Shown here: positions 40,123 to 49,996 of the stretch, piece after piece
How positions within the stretch are numbered: position 1 is the first letter of the stretch
How the letters are laid out: every line of letters begins with the position of its first letter
Assembly (NCBI RefSeq): GCF_019355055.1
Contig: NZ_CP048411.1
Span: forward strand, 1,612,001-1,676,000
DNA from: Pseudomonas sp. MTM4
GTDB lineage: Bacteria; Pseudomonadota; Gammaproteobacteria; Pseudomonadales; Pseudomonadaceae
Direction of reading: 5' to 3'
DNA length: 64,000 bases
Translations under genes and position numbers: made by a program
The notes under the pieces: model-generated
What the model was told of the DNA's origin: nothing
What the model saw: only the letters and a program-made list of their open reading frames with translations
Database searches by the model: none

Positions 40123-41112
40123 CTAGCGCAGCTGCGGCCCTTGAAACCCCATCCACAAAGCCAGCTGTGAACCGACGCTGGCACCCAGCTTCTTCGTAAA
40201 ACGATCCAGAGCGGAATCTTTGACGGTGAAGTCCATCAGCTCTTCCTCTCCGATCACCTCGCGCGCAACGTAGCTGGTGCTTCCAAGCCCATCGATCAGG
40301 CCGAGCTCCAGCGCCTGTTCACCAGACCAGATAAGCCCGGAAAACAGCTCGGGATGCTCAGCGACCCGCAAACGATCTCCGCGACCCCGCTTGACGCTTT
40401 CGATGAACTGGCGATGAGTGGTTCCCAGCACACCTCGCCAGAATTCGGTTTCCTCCGGTTTTTCCGGCTGGAATGGATCAAGAAACGCCTTGTGCTCACC
40501 CGAGGTGTAGACCCGGCGCTCCACCCCAAGCTTATCCATCGTTTCGACGAATCCGAAGGTAGCCGCCGTGACTCCTATGGAACCGACCAGGCTCGACTTG
40601 TCCGCATAGATTTCATCCGCGGCGCTAGCGATGTAGTAGGCGCCCGACGCACCCAGATCGGTAATCACTGCATAGACCTTGACGGCAGGATATTCGCCAC
40701 GCAACCGGCGAATCTCGTCGTAAATGTAGCCAGACTGCACTGGGCTACCGCCCGGGCTATTGATCCGCAACACCACGCCCCTGGTGCTGGAATCTTCGAA
40801 GGCCGCTCTCAGCGCCCCGACAATATTGTCCGCACTCGCCGACTCCTCATCGGCAATCATTCCACGGACGTTGATTACCGCAGTATGGCTACCGCTCGCA
40901 CCTTTGCCGTCACCGACTTGCAACAACGGGGAGAACAGCAAAAGAGCGCCAAAGAGATAGATGAAGGTCAACAGCTTGAAGAATATTCCCCAGCGCCGAG
41001 CTCGCCGCTGTTCCTGCACACCGGCAAGCAAGGTCTTTTCCAGTACCTTCCAGCTGTTGCGCTCTTCCTTGTCCTCAGACTCGACTACGGGCGCGCTCCA
41101 TTCATCCGACAT
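40123..41112 (-). CDS. S49-family signal peptide peptidase (SppA/SohB-like)
   Basis: A 329-residue membrane peptidase that degrades leftover signal peptides. A membrane helix at about 44-64 is followed by the Clp-fold protease domain. The catalytic serine lies in SSLVGSIGV, and the Lys-containing region is VAYYIASAADEIYADKS-like, with RINSPGGSP as the oxyanion region. I start at ATG 41112 (MSDEWSAP). An in-frame TTG two codons earlier is less likely. The start overlaps the HAD gene end by 11 bases. Confidence 0.92.
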   Translation of the reverse strand: MSDEWSAPVVESEDKEERNSWKVLEKTLLAGVQEQRRARRWGIFFKLLTFIYLFGALLLFSPLLQVGDGKGASGSHTAVINVRGMIADEESASADNIVGALRAAFEDSSTRGVVLRINSPGGSPVQSGYIYDEIRRLRGEYPAVKVYAVITDLGASGAYYIASAADEIYADKSSLVGSIGVTAATFGFVETMDKLGVERRVYTSGEHKAFLDPFQPEKPEETEFWRGVLGTTHRQFIESVKRGRGDRLRVAEHPELFSGLIWSGEQALELGLIDGLGSTSYVAREVIGEEELMDFTVKDSALDRFTKKLGASVGSQLALWMGFQGPQLR

Positions 41113-41791
41113 ATTCAACTACCTCGAGAGCGGTATCAGTGGAGCACAGCCAGTCACCGAGCTCCGAAAAGTGATTGATGGACATGCACGGCGCACAGGC
41201 CTGCAATACTTCAAGAGTCTGCGCACCATAGGAGACAGCGACACTATCTACCCCCGCCCGCCTGGCCATCTCGAGATCGAACAACGAGTCCCCGATCATC
41301 AAGGCCCGCTCAGGACGGACGCCGCAGTGCGCCAAAATCTCGTGAATCATCAACGGATCAGGCTTACTCGCGGTCTCATCCGCGCAGCGGGTCACATCGA
41401 AAAAATCGCTCCAACCCTGACCTGCGAGCACCCTATCCAACCCGCGCCGCCCTTTTCCAGTCGCAACGGCAAGCAGGTGTCCCTGCTCGCGTAACTGCTG
41501 CAATGCCAGCGCAACCCCCGGATAGAGCATCGATGGCTTAGCTTCCAGTAGAAGATAATGATCGGCATAGGCACGACGAAACGCCTCGACCCTTTTCACA
41601 TCCGTCACATGCGGATACAGCGCGGCGATCGCCTCGGGCAAACCGAGCCCGATGATGCCTTTGATGATGTCTTCGTCAAGGGCGGGCAGGCTACAGTTCG
41701 CCGCCGCGACGGAAATCGACTCGACGATGCGCCCGATCGAGTCCACCAGGGTTCCATCCCAGTCGAAGATCAACAGGTCGTATCTATTCAC
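41102..41791 (-). CDS. HAD-superfamily phosphatase (phosphoglycolate-phosphatase-like)
   Basis: A 229-residue HAD hydrolase: motif [10 protein letters not shown], motif [11 protein letters not shown], lysine in [10 protein letters not shown], motif [17 protein letters not shown]. Gph/YjjG-like cap insert after motif I. It starts with GTG at 41791 ([13 protein letters not shown]) with GGAG seven bases upstream, overlapping the rluC stop. Substrate is not determined by sequence; pseudouridine-monophosphate or small sugar phosphates are possible given rluC. Confidence 0.92.
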   Translation of the reverse strand: MNRYDLLIFDWDGTLVDSIGRIVESISVAAANCSLPALDEDIIKGIIGLGLPEAIAALYPHVTDVKRVEAFRRAYADHYLLLEAKPSMLYPGVALALQQLREQGHLLAVATGKGRRGLDRVLAGQGWSDFFDVTRCADETASKPDPLMIHEILAHCGVRPERALMIGDSLFDLEMARRAGVDSVAVSYGAQTLEVLQACAPCMSINHFSELGDWLCSTDTALEVVEYVG

Positions 41792-42737
41792 CAAGCCGCT
41801 CCAACGTTCGCGCCCAGGTATCATCGACCGGCGCCTCTAGGCTCAGTTCACCACCGTCCGGCAGAGGCACCTTCAAGGCATAGGCGTGGAGAAACAGGCG
41901 TTTGCCGCCCAGCTCACGGATAACTCGGGAAAACTCTTCATCACCATATTTGCTGTCACCAGCGATGCCATGACCGGCATGACGCGCATGCACACGAATT
42001 TGATGAGTACGTCCCGTCACCGGCTTAGCCTCGACCAGCGTGGCAAAGTCACCGAAACGACGTAGCACACGGAAAAGCGTCAGCGCCTCCTTGCCGTCCT
42101 CGGTGACCTCGACCATCCGTTCACCTGAGCGCAAGGTATTTTTCAGCAGTGGCGCATTCACCTGCCTCTTACCGGCATCCCAGCGGCCACGCACCAGTGC
42201 CATGTAGCGCTTGTCGACACCGTCTCCGCGCAGCGCCTGATGCAGATGGCGCAACATGCTGCGTTTTTTGGCAATCATCAGCAGCCCGGACGTATCCCGA
42301 TCCAGGCGATGCACCAATTCCAGCTCCTTTGCGTCCGGGCGCAGCTGGCGCAGCGCTTCGATGACACCAAAGCTGAGACCGCTGCCACCATGCACCGCGA
42401 TCCCTGCAGGCTTGTTCAGTACGATCAACGCCTTATCTTCGTAGACGATCGCTGCTTCCAGCCGCTCGAGCAGCCCCTGCGCCAGCGGAACCGGCTCGTC
42501 CCGCTCTGACAGCCGAAGCGGCGGCACACGAACGACGTCACCCGCCTGGAGTTTGTATTCGGGCTTAATCCGCCCCTTGTTCACACGCACCTCGCCTTTA
42601 CGCAGGATGCGGTAAATCAGCGTCTTGGGCACGCCCTTGAGCTGAGTACGGAGAAAATTGTCGATGCGCTGGCCGGCAAGCTCCGGCGAGACCTCGAGCA
42701 GTTGCACGCCGGAGGTCTGAGAGGGGGTATTGGTCAT
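41784..42737 (-). CDS. rluC: 23S rRNA pseudouridine synthase RluC
   Basis: A 317-residue enzyme making pseudouridine in 23S rRNA (positions 955/2504/2580 in E. coli). An N-terminal S4 RNA-binding domain (about 15-75) precedes the catalytic domain with [11 protein letters not shown] (catalytic Asp) and [11 protein letters not shown]. The ATG at 42737 is chosen because the upstream 12 codons run into the rne promoter side. It is divergent from rne, as in E. coli and P. aeruginosa. Confidence 0.95.
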   Translation of the reverse strand: MTNTPSQTSGVQLLEVSPELAGQRIDNFLRTQLKGVPKTLIYRILRKGEVRVNKGRIKPEYKLQAGDVVRVPPLRLSERDEPVPLAQGLLERLEAAIVYEDKALIVLNKPAGIAVHGGSGLSFGVIEALRQLRPDAKELELVHRLDRDTSGLLMIAKKRSMLRHLHQALRGDGVDKRYMALVRGRWDAGKRQVNAPLLKNTLRSGERMVEVTEDGKEALTLFRVLRRFGDFATLVEAKPVTGRTHQIRVHARHAGHGIAGDSKYGDEEFSRVIRELGGKRLFLHAYALKVPLPDGGELSLEAPVDDTWARTLERLGE

Positions 42738-42764
42738 CCGCGGATGATAGCAATTTTCCCTTAT

Positions 42765-42793
42765 TTGAAGCACCGAAACATTGCTGTTATAGT
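42765..42793 (+). promoter_or_regulatory. Sigma-70 promoter of rne
   Basis: TTGAAG, 17 bases, TATAGT, about 494 bases upstream of the rne ATG. With this start the transcript would have a leader of nearly 490 bases. Confidence 0.72.
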
Positions 42794-42799
42794 CCAGAC

Positions 42800-43286
42800 G
42801 CCGCCAAAAGCGGCCAAGTCGAGGGATGCCAGCGAAACCGCCATTCCCGACTCAGCACTGTTCGAGGACGTGAGGCCGTCCGACGGAGCTTCTCTCAGTA
42901 GCAGAGGCACCGAAACAAGCCTTGAAGACATGATGCGTGCCCCCGCTGGGGAATCGCGATAATCGATAACCCGCTCCCGGACTCTGTGAGCGGCACCCGA
43001 TTTTCAAAGTATGAGTGTTGGGTGGAGATGCACAGCCATCGGATTGCGTAGCAAAGGCTTTCACAGACGCTTCATTCCGTCCGCTACCGATTGCTGATTC
43101 CTCCTCCCCGAACAATTGCCTCTGTTCCGACAGAAGCAGGAGACGTCGTCGCGACGCCGGCCCAACTGGCCTCACATCGCTGGACACTGGAGTGCCTTAC
43201 AACCATTCCTGACTCACCTGACACCGACCGCGAGAGTCGTGTGTGCCGAACGCCGTTTCCGCTGCCCTGGAAACCGACGGTACTAC
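42800..43286 (+). ncRNA. Long structured 5' UTR of rne (rne-II-type leader)
   Basis: About 487 bases separate the predicted start of transcription from the rne ATG. No ORF in the leader looks like a gene. In E. coli the rne leader feedback-regulates RNase E through stem-loops, and an unrelated conserved leader (rne-II) has been described in pseudomonads. By position this is expected to be that element. I did not fold it or align it to the model. The boundaries are therefore those of the whole leader. Confidence 0.55.
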
Positions 43287-46200
43287 ATGAAAAGAATGCT
43301 GATTAACGCAACTCAACCCGAAGAGTTGCGTGTTGCACTGGTCGACGGCCAGCGCCTGTTCGATCTCGATATCGAATCTGGCGCCCGCGAGCAGAAGAAG
43401 GCCAACATCTATAAGGGCAAGATCACTCGCGTCGAGCCCAGCCTTGAAGCCGCTTTCGTTGATTTCGGAGCCGACCGCCACGGCTTCCTCCCCCTCAAGG
43501 AAATTTCCCGCGAGTACTTCAAAAAGGCTCCGGAAGGCCGCGTTAATATCAAGGACGTTCTGAGCGAAGGTCAGGAAGTCATCGTCCAGGTCGAGAAGGA
43601 AGAGCGCGGCAACAAGGGCGCTGCTCTGACCACCTTCATCAGCCTGGCTGGCCGCTATCTGGTACTGATGCCGAACAACCCGCGAGCAGGCGGTATTTCC
43701 CGCCGCATCGAGGGCGAAGAGCGTAACGAGCTGCGCGAAGCGTTGAACGGCCTCAACGTACCCGCTGACATGGGGCTGATCGTCCGCACCGCCGGCCTTG
43801 GTCGCTCCAGTGAAGAGATGCAATGGGACCTGGACTACCTGCTGCAGCTATGGAGCGCAGTCAAGGAAGCCTCCCAGGACCGCCCCGCTCCCTTCCTGAT
43901 CTACCAAGAATCCAACGTCATCATCCGCGCCATCCGCGACTACCTGCGCCAGGACATTGGCGAGGTGTTGATCGATAGCGTCGAAGCGCAGAACGAAGCC
44001 CTTTCGTTCATCCAGCAAGTGATGCCGCAGTACGCCAGCAAGATCAAGCTGTACGAAGACAGCGTGCCGCTGTTCAACCGCTTCCAGATCGAAAGCCAGA
44101 TCGAAACCGCCTTCCAGCGCGAAGTGAAGTTGCCGTCCGGCGGATCCATCGTCATCGACCCCACCGAAGCCCTGGTGTCCATCGACATCAACTCGGCACG
44201 CGCCACCAAAGGCGGCGATATCGAAGAAACCGCGCTGCAGACCAACTTGGAGGCAGCCGAGGAGATCGCTCGTCAGCTGCGCCTGCGTGACATCGGTGGT
44301 CTTATCGTTATCGATTTCATCGACATGACTCCAGCGAAAAACCAGCGCGCCGTGGAAGAGAAGGTACGCGAGGCTCTCGAAGCCGACCGCGCACGCATTC
44401 AGGTCGGTCGCATCTCGCGCTTTGGCTTGCTGGAAATGTCCCGTCAGCGTCTGCGTCCATCGCTCGGCGAAACCAGCGGCATCGTCTGCCCTCGTTGCAA
44501 CGGCCAAGGCATCATCCGTGACGTCGAGTCACTCTCCCTGGCCATCCTGCGCCTGATCGAAGAGGAAGCACTCAAGGACCGCACCGCCGAAGTTCGCGCC
44601 CGCGTGCCGTTCCAGGTCGCAGCCTTCCTGCTCAACGAAAAGCGCAATGCCATTACCAAGATCGAACTGCGCACCCGCGCGCGGATCTTCATTCTGCCGG
44701 ACGATCACCTGGAAACGCCGCACTTCGAAGTGCAGCGTTTGCGTGACGACAGCCCGGAAATCGTCGCCGGCCAGGCCAGCTACGAGATGAGCCCGACCGA
44801 GGTCGAGGAAGCTCAGCCAGTCAGCTCTACACGTACGCTGGTTCGCCAGGAAGCCGCAGTGAAAACTGCACCACAGCGCACCGCCCCTGCACCGACGCCC
44901 GCCCCCGCGCCAATAGCAGCTGCGCCTGTCGCTCCGGAGCCGAGCCTGTTCAAGGGGCTGGTCAAATCCCTGGTTGGCCTCTTCGCCGGCAAGCAGGAAG
45001 TTCCGACGGTCGAAGCCGAGAAGAAACCTGCCGCGAGCAGCCGCCCGCAACGCAACGATGAGCGCCGTAGCGGTCGTCAACAAAACCGCCGTCGCGACGC
45101 ACGCGGTAATCGTGACGAAGAGCGCAAGCCACGCGAGGAACGTGCTCCGCGCGAAGAGCGCGCCCCTCGCGAAGAACGTCAGGCCCGCGAAGAGCGTCAG
45201 CCGCGCCCGCCACGCGAAGAGCGCAAGCCACGCGAAGCCCGTGAGTCGATCGAGGCCAACGATAGCCCTTCGCAGCAGCAGCCACGCCGCGAACGCACCC
45301 CTCGTGAAGACCGTCAGCCCCGCGAAGAGCGCAAGCGCGAACTGCGCGCACCGCTCGACGAACCAACGCAGACCGCTCCAAACGCCGGCACCGGTGAGGA
45401 AACTACCGAGCGTAAGCCGCGCCCGCCTCGCGAGGATCGCAAGCCGCGCGCGGAGCAAAGCGTGAGCGCGGAAGAGTTGCAACAGAACGAAACGACTGAG
45501 AACGCCCAGGACGAGCAGGATTCGACCGAGAACGGTGATCGCCCACGGCGCCGTTCCCGTGGCCAGCGTCGTCGCAGCAACCGCCGTGATCGTCAGCGCG
45601 ACGCTAACGGGAACGAGATCGACGGCGAAAGCGAGACCACCACAGCCGAAGTCAACGAAAGCAATGCTCCGGTGAAATCCGAGCAGGTCGCCATTGCTGC
45701 GACCGCAGCGGCTCTCGCTGCTAACACTGCCGATACCGATACGGCGCCAGCTGTAGCCCAGGCAGACGTCGAGGCTGCTCCACAAGCACCGATACAAGCT
45801 GAAACGGCCAACGAGACCGCTGCCGAAACCGAAGTGGCTGAGCCAGCCGAAAGCGTCGCACCGATTGCTCAGGCAGACACCGTTGAGGTATTCGCTGCGC
45901 AAGCCGAGCCTGCCCCTGCGTCTGCCCCACAGGTAGCCGGTCAGCCTGAGTCGATCGTGAGCGAGCCCACGCCCACTGAAGCAGCCGCACCTGTCGCTGA
46001 GCAGCCTGCTCCGGCGTCGATCGAGCCGGCACCAGCCCCGACCATGACCGGTCGTGCGCCTAACGATCCGCGCGAGGTACGTCGTCGCCGCCTCGAGCAG
46101 GAGCGTCTGGCAAAGGAAGCCGCTGAAACTGAAGCAAAAGCAGTCGAAACTCGGGCTCAGACAGCAACCGAAACTCAAGCCGAAGCAGACTTGTCGTCAG

Positions 46201-46457
46201 ACCTGGCCAGCCCGGAGATCGTGAGCGCGCCAATTGGCGATGCACCAGCCGAACAAACGGCCAGCGCAGCCAGCGGCGAGGAAAAGATTGCTGAAGCCGC
46301 CCCACAGCCTGAGCAGTTCACAACAGAGCCGGAAGTCGAACAAGTCTTCGCCGAGACCACGCAACCCGAGGCAGAGCCGTTCAAGCCCGCCACGCAAGCG
46401 GATCCTGAGGCTGACGAAGCCGACGAGCAGGACGACGACAAGAAGCGTCAGAGCTGA
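43287..46457 (+). CDS. rne: Ribonuclease E
   Basis: A 1056-residue RNase E, the endonuclease and scaffold of the RNA degradosome. An S1 domain (about 35-120) is followed by a 5' sensor and the DNase-I-like catalytic domain with aspartates in [11 protein letters not shown] and IVIDFIDM. A Zn-link CPRCNGQG starts at C401. The C-terminal half is disordered: an Arg/Glu-rich RNA-binding stretch with repeated [14 protein letters not shown] units (about 610-670), a second basic cluster [18 protein letters not shown] (about 755-775) and a long Ala/Pro/Glu-rich tail. The upstream frame before 43287 is not conserved. An intrinsic terminator follows. Confidence 0.96.
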   Translation: MKRMLINATQPEELRVALVDGQRLFDLDIESGAREQKKANIYKGKITRVEPSLEAAFVDFGADRHGFLPLKEISREYFKKAPEGRVNIKDVLSEGQEVIVQVEKEERGNKGAALTTFISLAGRYLVLMPNNPRAGGISRRIEGEERNELREALNGLNVPADMGLIVRTAGLGRSSEEMQWDLDYLLQLWSAVKEASQDRPAPFLIYQESNVIIRAIRDYLRQDIGEVLIDSVEAQNEALSFIQQVMPQYASKIKLYEDSVPLFNRFQIESQIETAFQREVKLPSGGSIVIDPTEALVSIDINSARATKGGDIEETALQTNLEAAEEIARQLRLRDIGGLIVIDFIDMTPAKNQRAVEEKVREALEADRARIQVGRISRFGLLEMSRQRLRPSLGETSGIVCPRCNGQGIIRDVESLSLAILRLIEEEALKDRTAEVRARVPFQVAAFLLNEKRNAITKIELRTRARIFILPDDHLETPHFEVQRLRDDSPEIVAGQASYEMSPTEVEEAQPVSSTRTLVRQEAAVKTAPQRTAPAPTPAPAPIAAAPVAPEPSLFKGLVKSLVGLFAGKQEVPTVEAEKKPAASSRPQRNDERRSGRQQNRRRDARGNRDEERKPREERAPREERAPREERQAREERQPRPPREERKPREARESIEANDSPSQQQPRRERTPREDRQPREERKRELRAPLDEPTQTAPNAGTGEETTERKPRPPREDRKPRAEQSVSAEELQQNETTENAQDEQDSTENGDRPRRRSRGQRRRSNRRDRQRDANGNEIDGESETTTAEVNESNAPVKSEQVAIAATAAALAANTADTDTAPAVAQADVEAAPQAPIQAETANETAAETEVAEPAESVAPIAQADTVEVFAAQAEPAPASAPQVAGQPESIVSEPTPTEAAAPVAEQPAPASIEPAPAPTMTGRAPNDPREVRRRRLEQERLAKEAAETEAKAVETRAQTATETQAEADLSSDLASPEIVSAPIGDAPAEQTASAASGEEKIAEAAPQPEQFTTEPEVEQVFAETTQPEAEPFKPATQADPEADEADEQDDDKKRQS

Positions 46458-46498
46458 TAGCCACAGCTGTTGAAGCCCTGCATGCAGGGCCTCCAACT

Positions 46499-46532
46499 AA
46501 AAGCCCCGGTTTCTAGCCGGGGCTTTTTATTT
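46499..46532 (+). terminator. Rho-independent terminator of rne
   Basis: Stem AAAGCCCCGG/CCGGGGCTTT with a seven-base loop and a T-rich tail. A smaller palindrome CCCTGCATGCAGGG lies just upstream near 46476. Confidence 0.93.
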
Positions 46533-46587
46533 GAGCGGCTTCGCTTCGCTGCGAGCAGGCTAACCGCCACGCATTCAGGCTCGCCAA

Positions 46588-46625
46588 AAATGACGAACCC
46601 CACTCTTAAGTGGGGTTCGTCATTT
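46588..46625. terminator. Bidirectional 17-bp stem hairpin between rne and csbD-like gene
   Basis: A perfect 17-base inverted repeat (AAATGACGAACCCCACT and its complement) around a four-base loop. It is flanked by an A-run on the left, which becomes a T-run on the minus strand. It is well placed to terminate the CsbD gene and back up the rne terminator. Confidence 0.8.
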
Positions 46626-46661
46626 CACTCCCGCAGGGAGCGGGCATTTCTCATGGCGTCA

Positions 46662-46853
46662 TCAGGCGCGATCGATGCCTTTTTTCAGGGTGTCCTTGGC
46701 TTCTCCCTTCACCTGCTGCGCCTCACCCTTGACTTCCTGACGTTGCCCTTCGTTCTTCATGCGCTGGTTGTCGGTAGCCTCACCGAGCCCTTGTTTTACT
46801 TTTCCGGCCGCTTCATTGAGGTTGCCTTTCATTTTGTCTTCAGAGCTGCTCAT
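46662..46853 (-). CDS. CsbD-family stress protein
   Basis: A 63-residue, highly charged, hydrophilic protein with repeated helical motifs KMKGNLNEAAGKVKQGLGEAT and EVKGEAQQVKGEAKDTLKKG, the CsbD pattern. Relatives are abundant general-stress or osmotic-stress proteins of unknown mechanism. GAGAGGAA precedes the start. It sits alone, divided from rne by the hairpin. Confidence 0.9.
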   Translation of the reverse strand: MSSSEDKMKGNLNEAAGKVKQGLGEATDNQRMKNEGQRQEVKGEAQQVKGEAKDTLKKGIDRA

Positions 46854-46960
46854 GGCATGTTCCTCTCGCTTCGTGGGTTATGAACAATGGACCGAGCCAA
46901 TCGCGCGATAGTTTCGCTTTTCCGAAAAGCGGTATCGACACGCTTCCAGGCCAGAAAGGT

Positions 46961-47956
46961 TCAACCGCTACGTGCTTTTTTCATCAGCCGGTTGAACAGC
47001 GGTCGTCCGGCCAGGTGAAAAAATAGCGGCGCGCCAACGATCAGATAGAAGTAATAGGTAACGAAGCGCCAGACAAGGATGGCGGCCGCAGCGGTTGATT
47101 TGCCTACCAAAGGCGCGAGCAAGGCAGCCGATGCCAACTCGGCACTGCCTGCACCACCCGGCAACAAGCTCAACTGCCCGGCAGTAAGGGCCAGTAGCTG
47201 GATGATGAAGGTCCACGCCCAGGCGAGTTGGCTACCCAACCCCTGCAGGGTGAGGTAAAGCACGCTGTAACGCAGCAGCCAGTGCAGTGTCGTCAGTACG
47301 AACACGCCAAGCAGGATCGCCCGCGGCAGCCGGAAACAATCCAACAGAGCATTGCGGAAGCTCAACACCTTGCGCGCCCAGAAGCGCTTTCGTGGGGCCT
47401 TCATGCCCAGACGACCGGCCAGCCAACCGTTGATCAAAAATACCTGCCGATGGAAACGCCCAAGCAACGCCAGCAGCACCATCAGGCCGAGCAGCAACGC
47501 AGCGCTGAAACCCAGCAGGCTGGCGATATAGGTGTTGATCGAGTGAGTTACCGCGTAAATCAACACACCCACCAGCGCGCAGCTGAAGAACAGTAGATCG
47601 GCCAATTGTTCGACGGCAAAGGTTGCGGTGCCCTTGGCAGGCGTCACGCCCTGGCGAAGCAACAATGCCATCATCGTCAGCGGCCCGCCGGCCCCGCCCG
47701 GCGTGGCGCAGATTGCAAACTCGGTGGCGATGACGATGCCCAGCGCGCGAGGCTGCCGCAGGCGACGGCGCCCGATCAGCAGTCGCAACCGAAACGCATT
47801 GAGATACCAGCCGAGCACGATCATGCCAAGCATCGCCAACAACAGCCCCGGCGGGAAGCGCAGCAACCGCTCGAACAGTCCGCTGCCGCCCAACAGAAAC
47901 GGAACCAGTGCCGCGATCAGCAAGGCGCCGAACAATAGCCACCAGCGGCGGTTCAT
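46961..47956 (-). CDS. Lysylphosphatidylglycerol-synthase-type transmembrane protein (UPF0104)
   Basis: A 331-residue polytopic membrane protein with about eight helices. Family landmarks are LNAFRLRLLIG, the loop ATPGGAGGPLTMMALLL and the near-C-terminal LLPGGAGSAELASAALL. This is the flippase/transferase membrane half of MprF without the aminoacyl-transferase half. I start at ATG 47956, which overlaps the deacetylase stop by four bases (ATGA). In this operon it may move or modify a glycolipid; that is inference. Confidence 0.85.
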   Translation of the reverse strand: MNRRWWLLFGALLIAALVPFLLGGSGLFERLLRFPPGLLLAMLGMIVLGWYLNAFRLRLLIGRRRLRQPRALGIVIATEFAICATPGGAGGPLTMMALLLRQGVTPAKGTATFAVEQLADLLFFSCALVGVLIYAVTHSINTYIASLLGFSAALLLGLMVLLALLGRFHRQVFLINGWLAGRLGMKAPRKRFWARKVLSFRNALLDCFRLPRAILLGVFVLTTLHWLLRYSVLYLTLQGLGSQLAWAWTFIIQLLALTAGQLSLLPGGAGSAELASAALLAPLVGKSTAAAAILVWRFVTYYFYLIVGAPLFFHLAGRPLFNRLMKKARSG

Positions 47957-48717
47957 GCCACGGCGCTCGATACAGGTGCGTGCCGGCGCAACCACTCGAT
48001 TTTGGTCATTGGCGTTCTTCCTTCCGCCAGCAGCCGAGCCAGCAAATCAAGCCAGTAGCGACGAGAAAACTCGTGGCGCATATCGACCGGATGCAGCCCG
48101 AGACGCAACACCGCTGCCTGACGGTGCCGGCTGAGCATTTTTTCACTGACTAGATGTGACATGCCGCGGCGCCAGGCGCTGCGCGCGCTCCAGACCAAGC
48201 CGGGTGCGTCTATTGCGGTGTAATCGGGCAACAGGTAGAAATGCCCCGGATCGCTGGTATAGCTCAGACCAGTTGCCGCCAAGGCCTGCCGCGCGCCGGT
48301 ACCCAACAACCACGCCGGCGCGACGAAACCGTGCAAGGGCCACTGGTTTCGCTCGAACAGCTCGATGCCTCGCTGCAGACGCCTGGCTGCCTCGTGCCGA
48401 TTCAGCGAATAGAACTCGCCTTCATGCGTAAACACCCGGCGCATGAACCACTCGCGAGGCGTGCGAGGCGCCGGCGCCTCGTCTGCGTGATGGTAGCCGT
48501 GCAGTATCAGCTCATCACCGCGGGCGAGACGCCCATCGAGCATATGCCTGAATTGATGATGGTCTTCGAGTCGGTTGCGGTGATGGAAATCCGGCACCAC
48601 CAACCAGGAAATCGGAATCCGGCCCAGCGCATCGACGGCTTCGACAAAGGGTTCGTAGTCAGGCCAGGTTTCCGGCGCCACGTCATGCAGCACCAGCATC
48701 AGGCTGCGCTCAGCCAT
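47953..48717 (-). CDS. DUF2334/polysaccharide-deacetylase-like protein
   Basis: A 254-residue NodB-superfamily protein with the DUF2334 pattern. N-terminal LHDVAPETWPDYEPF (Asp of the metal triad) and LILHGYHHADE (two His) are present, as is FVAPAWLLG. Relatives are polysaccharide or glycolipid N-deacetylases. No signal peptide is seen, so it would act in the cytoplasm on a lipid- or nucleotide-linked sugar. The start overlaps the glycosyltransferase gene by eight bases. Confidence 0.85.
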   Translation of the reverse strand: MAERSLMLVLHDVAPETWPDYEPFVEAVDALGRIPISWLVVPDFHHRNRLEDHHQFRHMLDGRLARGDELILHGYHHADEAPAPRTPREWFMRRVFTHEGEFYSLNRHEAARRLQRGIELFERNQWPLHGFVAPAWLLGTGARQALAATGLSYTSDPGHFYLLPDYTAIDAPGLVWSARSAWRRGMSHLVSEKMLSRHRQAAVLRLGLHPVDMRHEFSRRYWLDLLARLLAEGRTPMTKIEWLRRHAPVSSAVA

Positions 48718-49825
48718 GCACGGCGACCGGCAGATCGACAGTCCCCATTACCGCGTGATAGTGCGCCAGCAGACCAGCCACTACGGCGTCCCAGGCATGA
48801 TGAGCTTCGACGTGCTGGCGGGCTTGGGCACCCAGTAAGCGTGGGTCGTCCTCGAAGATCTCGCGCACCGTCTGCGCCATCGCCAGTGCATCCAGCGGGC
48901 GGCACAGGCGGCCGGTATGAAACGGCACCAGCTCAGGCAATGCACCGGCTCGCGCAGCAACCACCGGAATGCCACAGGCCATGGCTTCCAGTGCTACCAG
49001 CCCGAACGTTTCCTGGTTACCGGCATGCAGCAACACATCGCAGCTGGCCATATAACGCGCCACGTCGGCTGCCGGACAGAAACGGTCGATCACCGTAACG
49101 TTCTCCGGCACCCGGTGAGGCATGCGCGACCCAACCAACAACAGATGGTAGGGCTTGCCAAGTGACCGAGCGGTGTCCAGCAGGACATCGATGTTCTTCT
49201 CTCTGGAACCGCGTCCGGCAAAGATCATCAGCCGCGCCTCGTCTGGCAACCCCAGCTTCCGGCGCAGTTCAGGATCGCGTCGGTCCGGGCGGAAGGTTTC
49301 CAGATCCACGCCCAAGGGCTGCACATAGACATCGCCGACGCCAAGGTCCTGCAGCTTTTCGGCCATTATCCGACTCGGCGCAAGCACACGGTCGAAGCCG
49401 CTGTACAGCCGCGAGACGTAGCCGTTCATGTTCGTGCCCAGCCACCCGCCGATGCGGTTGCTTACCAGCAGCGGCAGGTCGGAGTGATAGAACCCGATGA
49501 CCGGAACGTCGAGACGTCGTCCCGCGTCCAGCGCCGCCCAGGCGGTCATGTACGGATCACCGACTTCGATCACATCGGGGCGCAAGATGCGCAACTGATT
49601 GCGCCACGGAGCGCGCCGTACCGGGAAACGGTAGCCCTTGCCGAAAGGCAGCGCCGGTGCGGGTATCTGATAAATACCGCCGTTATGGCTATGACTGTCG
49701 CCCGGCACCAAGATGCTGTGGCGCACCCCCGAATACAGTTGCAGCCGGCGGTGTTTGGCCTCGAGATAGGTACGCACCCCACCACTGGCGGGGGCGTAGA
49801 ACATTGTCATGTCGGCGATATGCAA
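48710..49825 (-). CDS. GT4-family glycosyltransferase
   Basis: A 371-residue GT-B glycosyltransferase. The donor-binding signature EX7E is in NQETFGLVALEAMACG, and the strand-loop PLGVDLETFRPDRRD and IFAGRGSREKNIDVL are typical of retaining family-4 enzymes. The N-terminal ASGGVRTYLEAKHRRL is the acceptor side. It is the first gene of a three-gene overlapped operon with a deacetylase-like and a polytopic membrane protein, suggesting a short glycolipid or surface-glycan pathway. Confidence 0.9.
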   Translation of the reverse strand: MHIADMTMFYAPASGGVRTYLEAKHRRLQLYSGVRHSILVPGDSHSHNGGIYQIPAPALPFGKGYRFPVRRAPWRNQLRILRPDVIEVGDPYMTAWAALDAGRRLDVPVIGFYHSDLPLLVSNRIGGWLGTNMNGYVSRLYSGFDRVLAPSRIMAEKLQDLGVGDVYVQPLGVDLETFRPDRRDPELRRKLGLPDEARLMIFAGRGSREKNIDVLLDTARSLGKPYHLLLVGSRMPHRVPENVTVIDRFCPAADVARYMASCDVLLHAGNQETFGLVALEAMACGIPVVAARAGALPELVPFHTGRLCRPLDALAMAQTVREIFEDDPRLLGAQARQHVEAHHAWDAVVAGLLAHYHAVMGTVDLPVAVHG

Positions 49826-49996
49826 GATGGAGCGTCTCCGTAAGGTCTCGATGCAGCACCCTCGGAAGACGAGCGACGGCTAACTCGCTCAGCCGGAACC
49901 CGCCGTGGCTAGCGCCGGCTGCGCCCGAAAGATTCTGCAATGAAATCAATGGACCACCAGCCTTGACAGTTGTTCGCGCGAGCCGAGTCGGCGACC

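Noticed and set aside
44529..46178. 549-codon open frame antisense to rne
   Set aside because: It mirrors a GC-rich, repetitive coding strand and has a Leu/Arg/Gly-biased composition without any domain. It is a by-product of codon bias.
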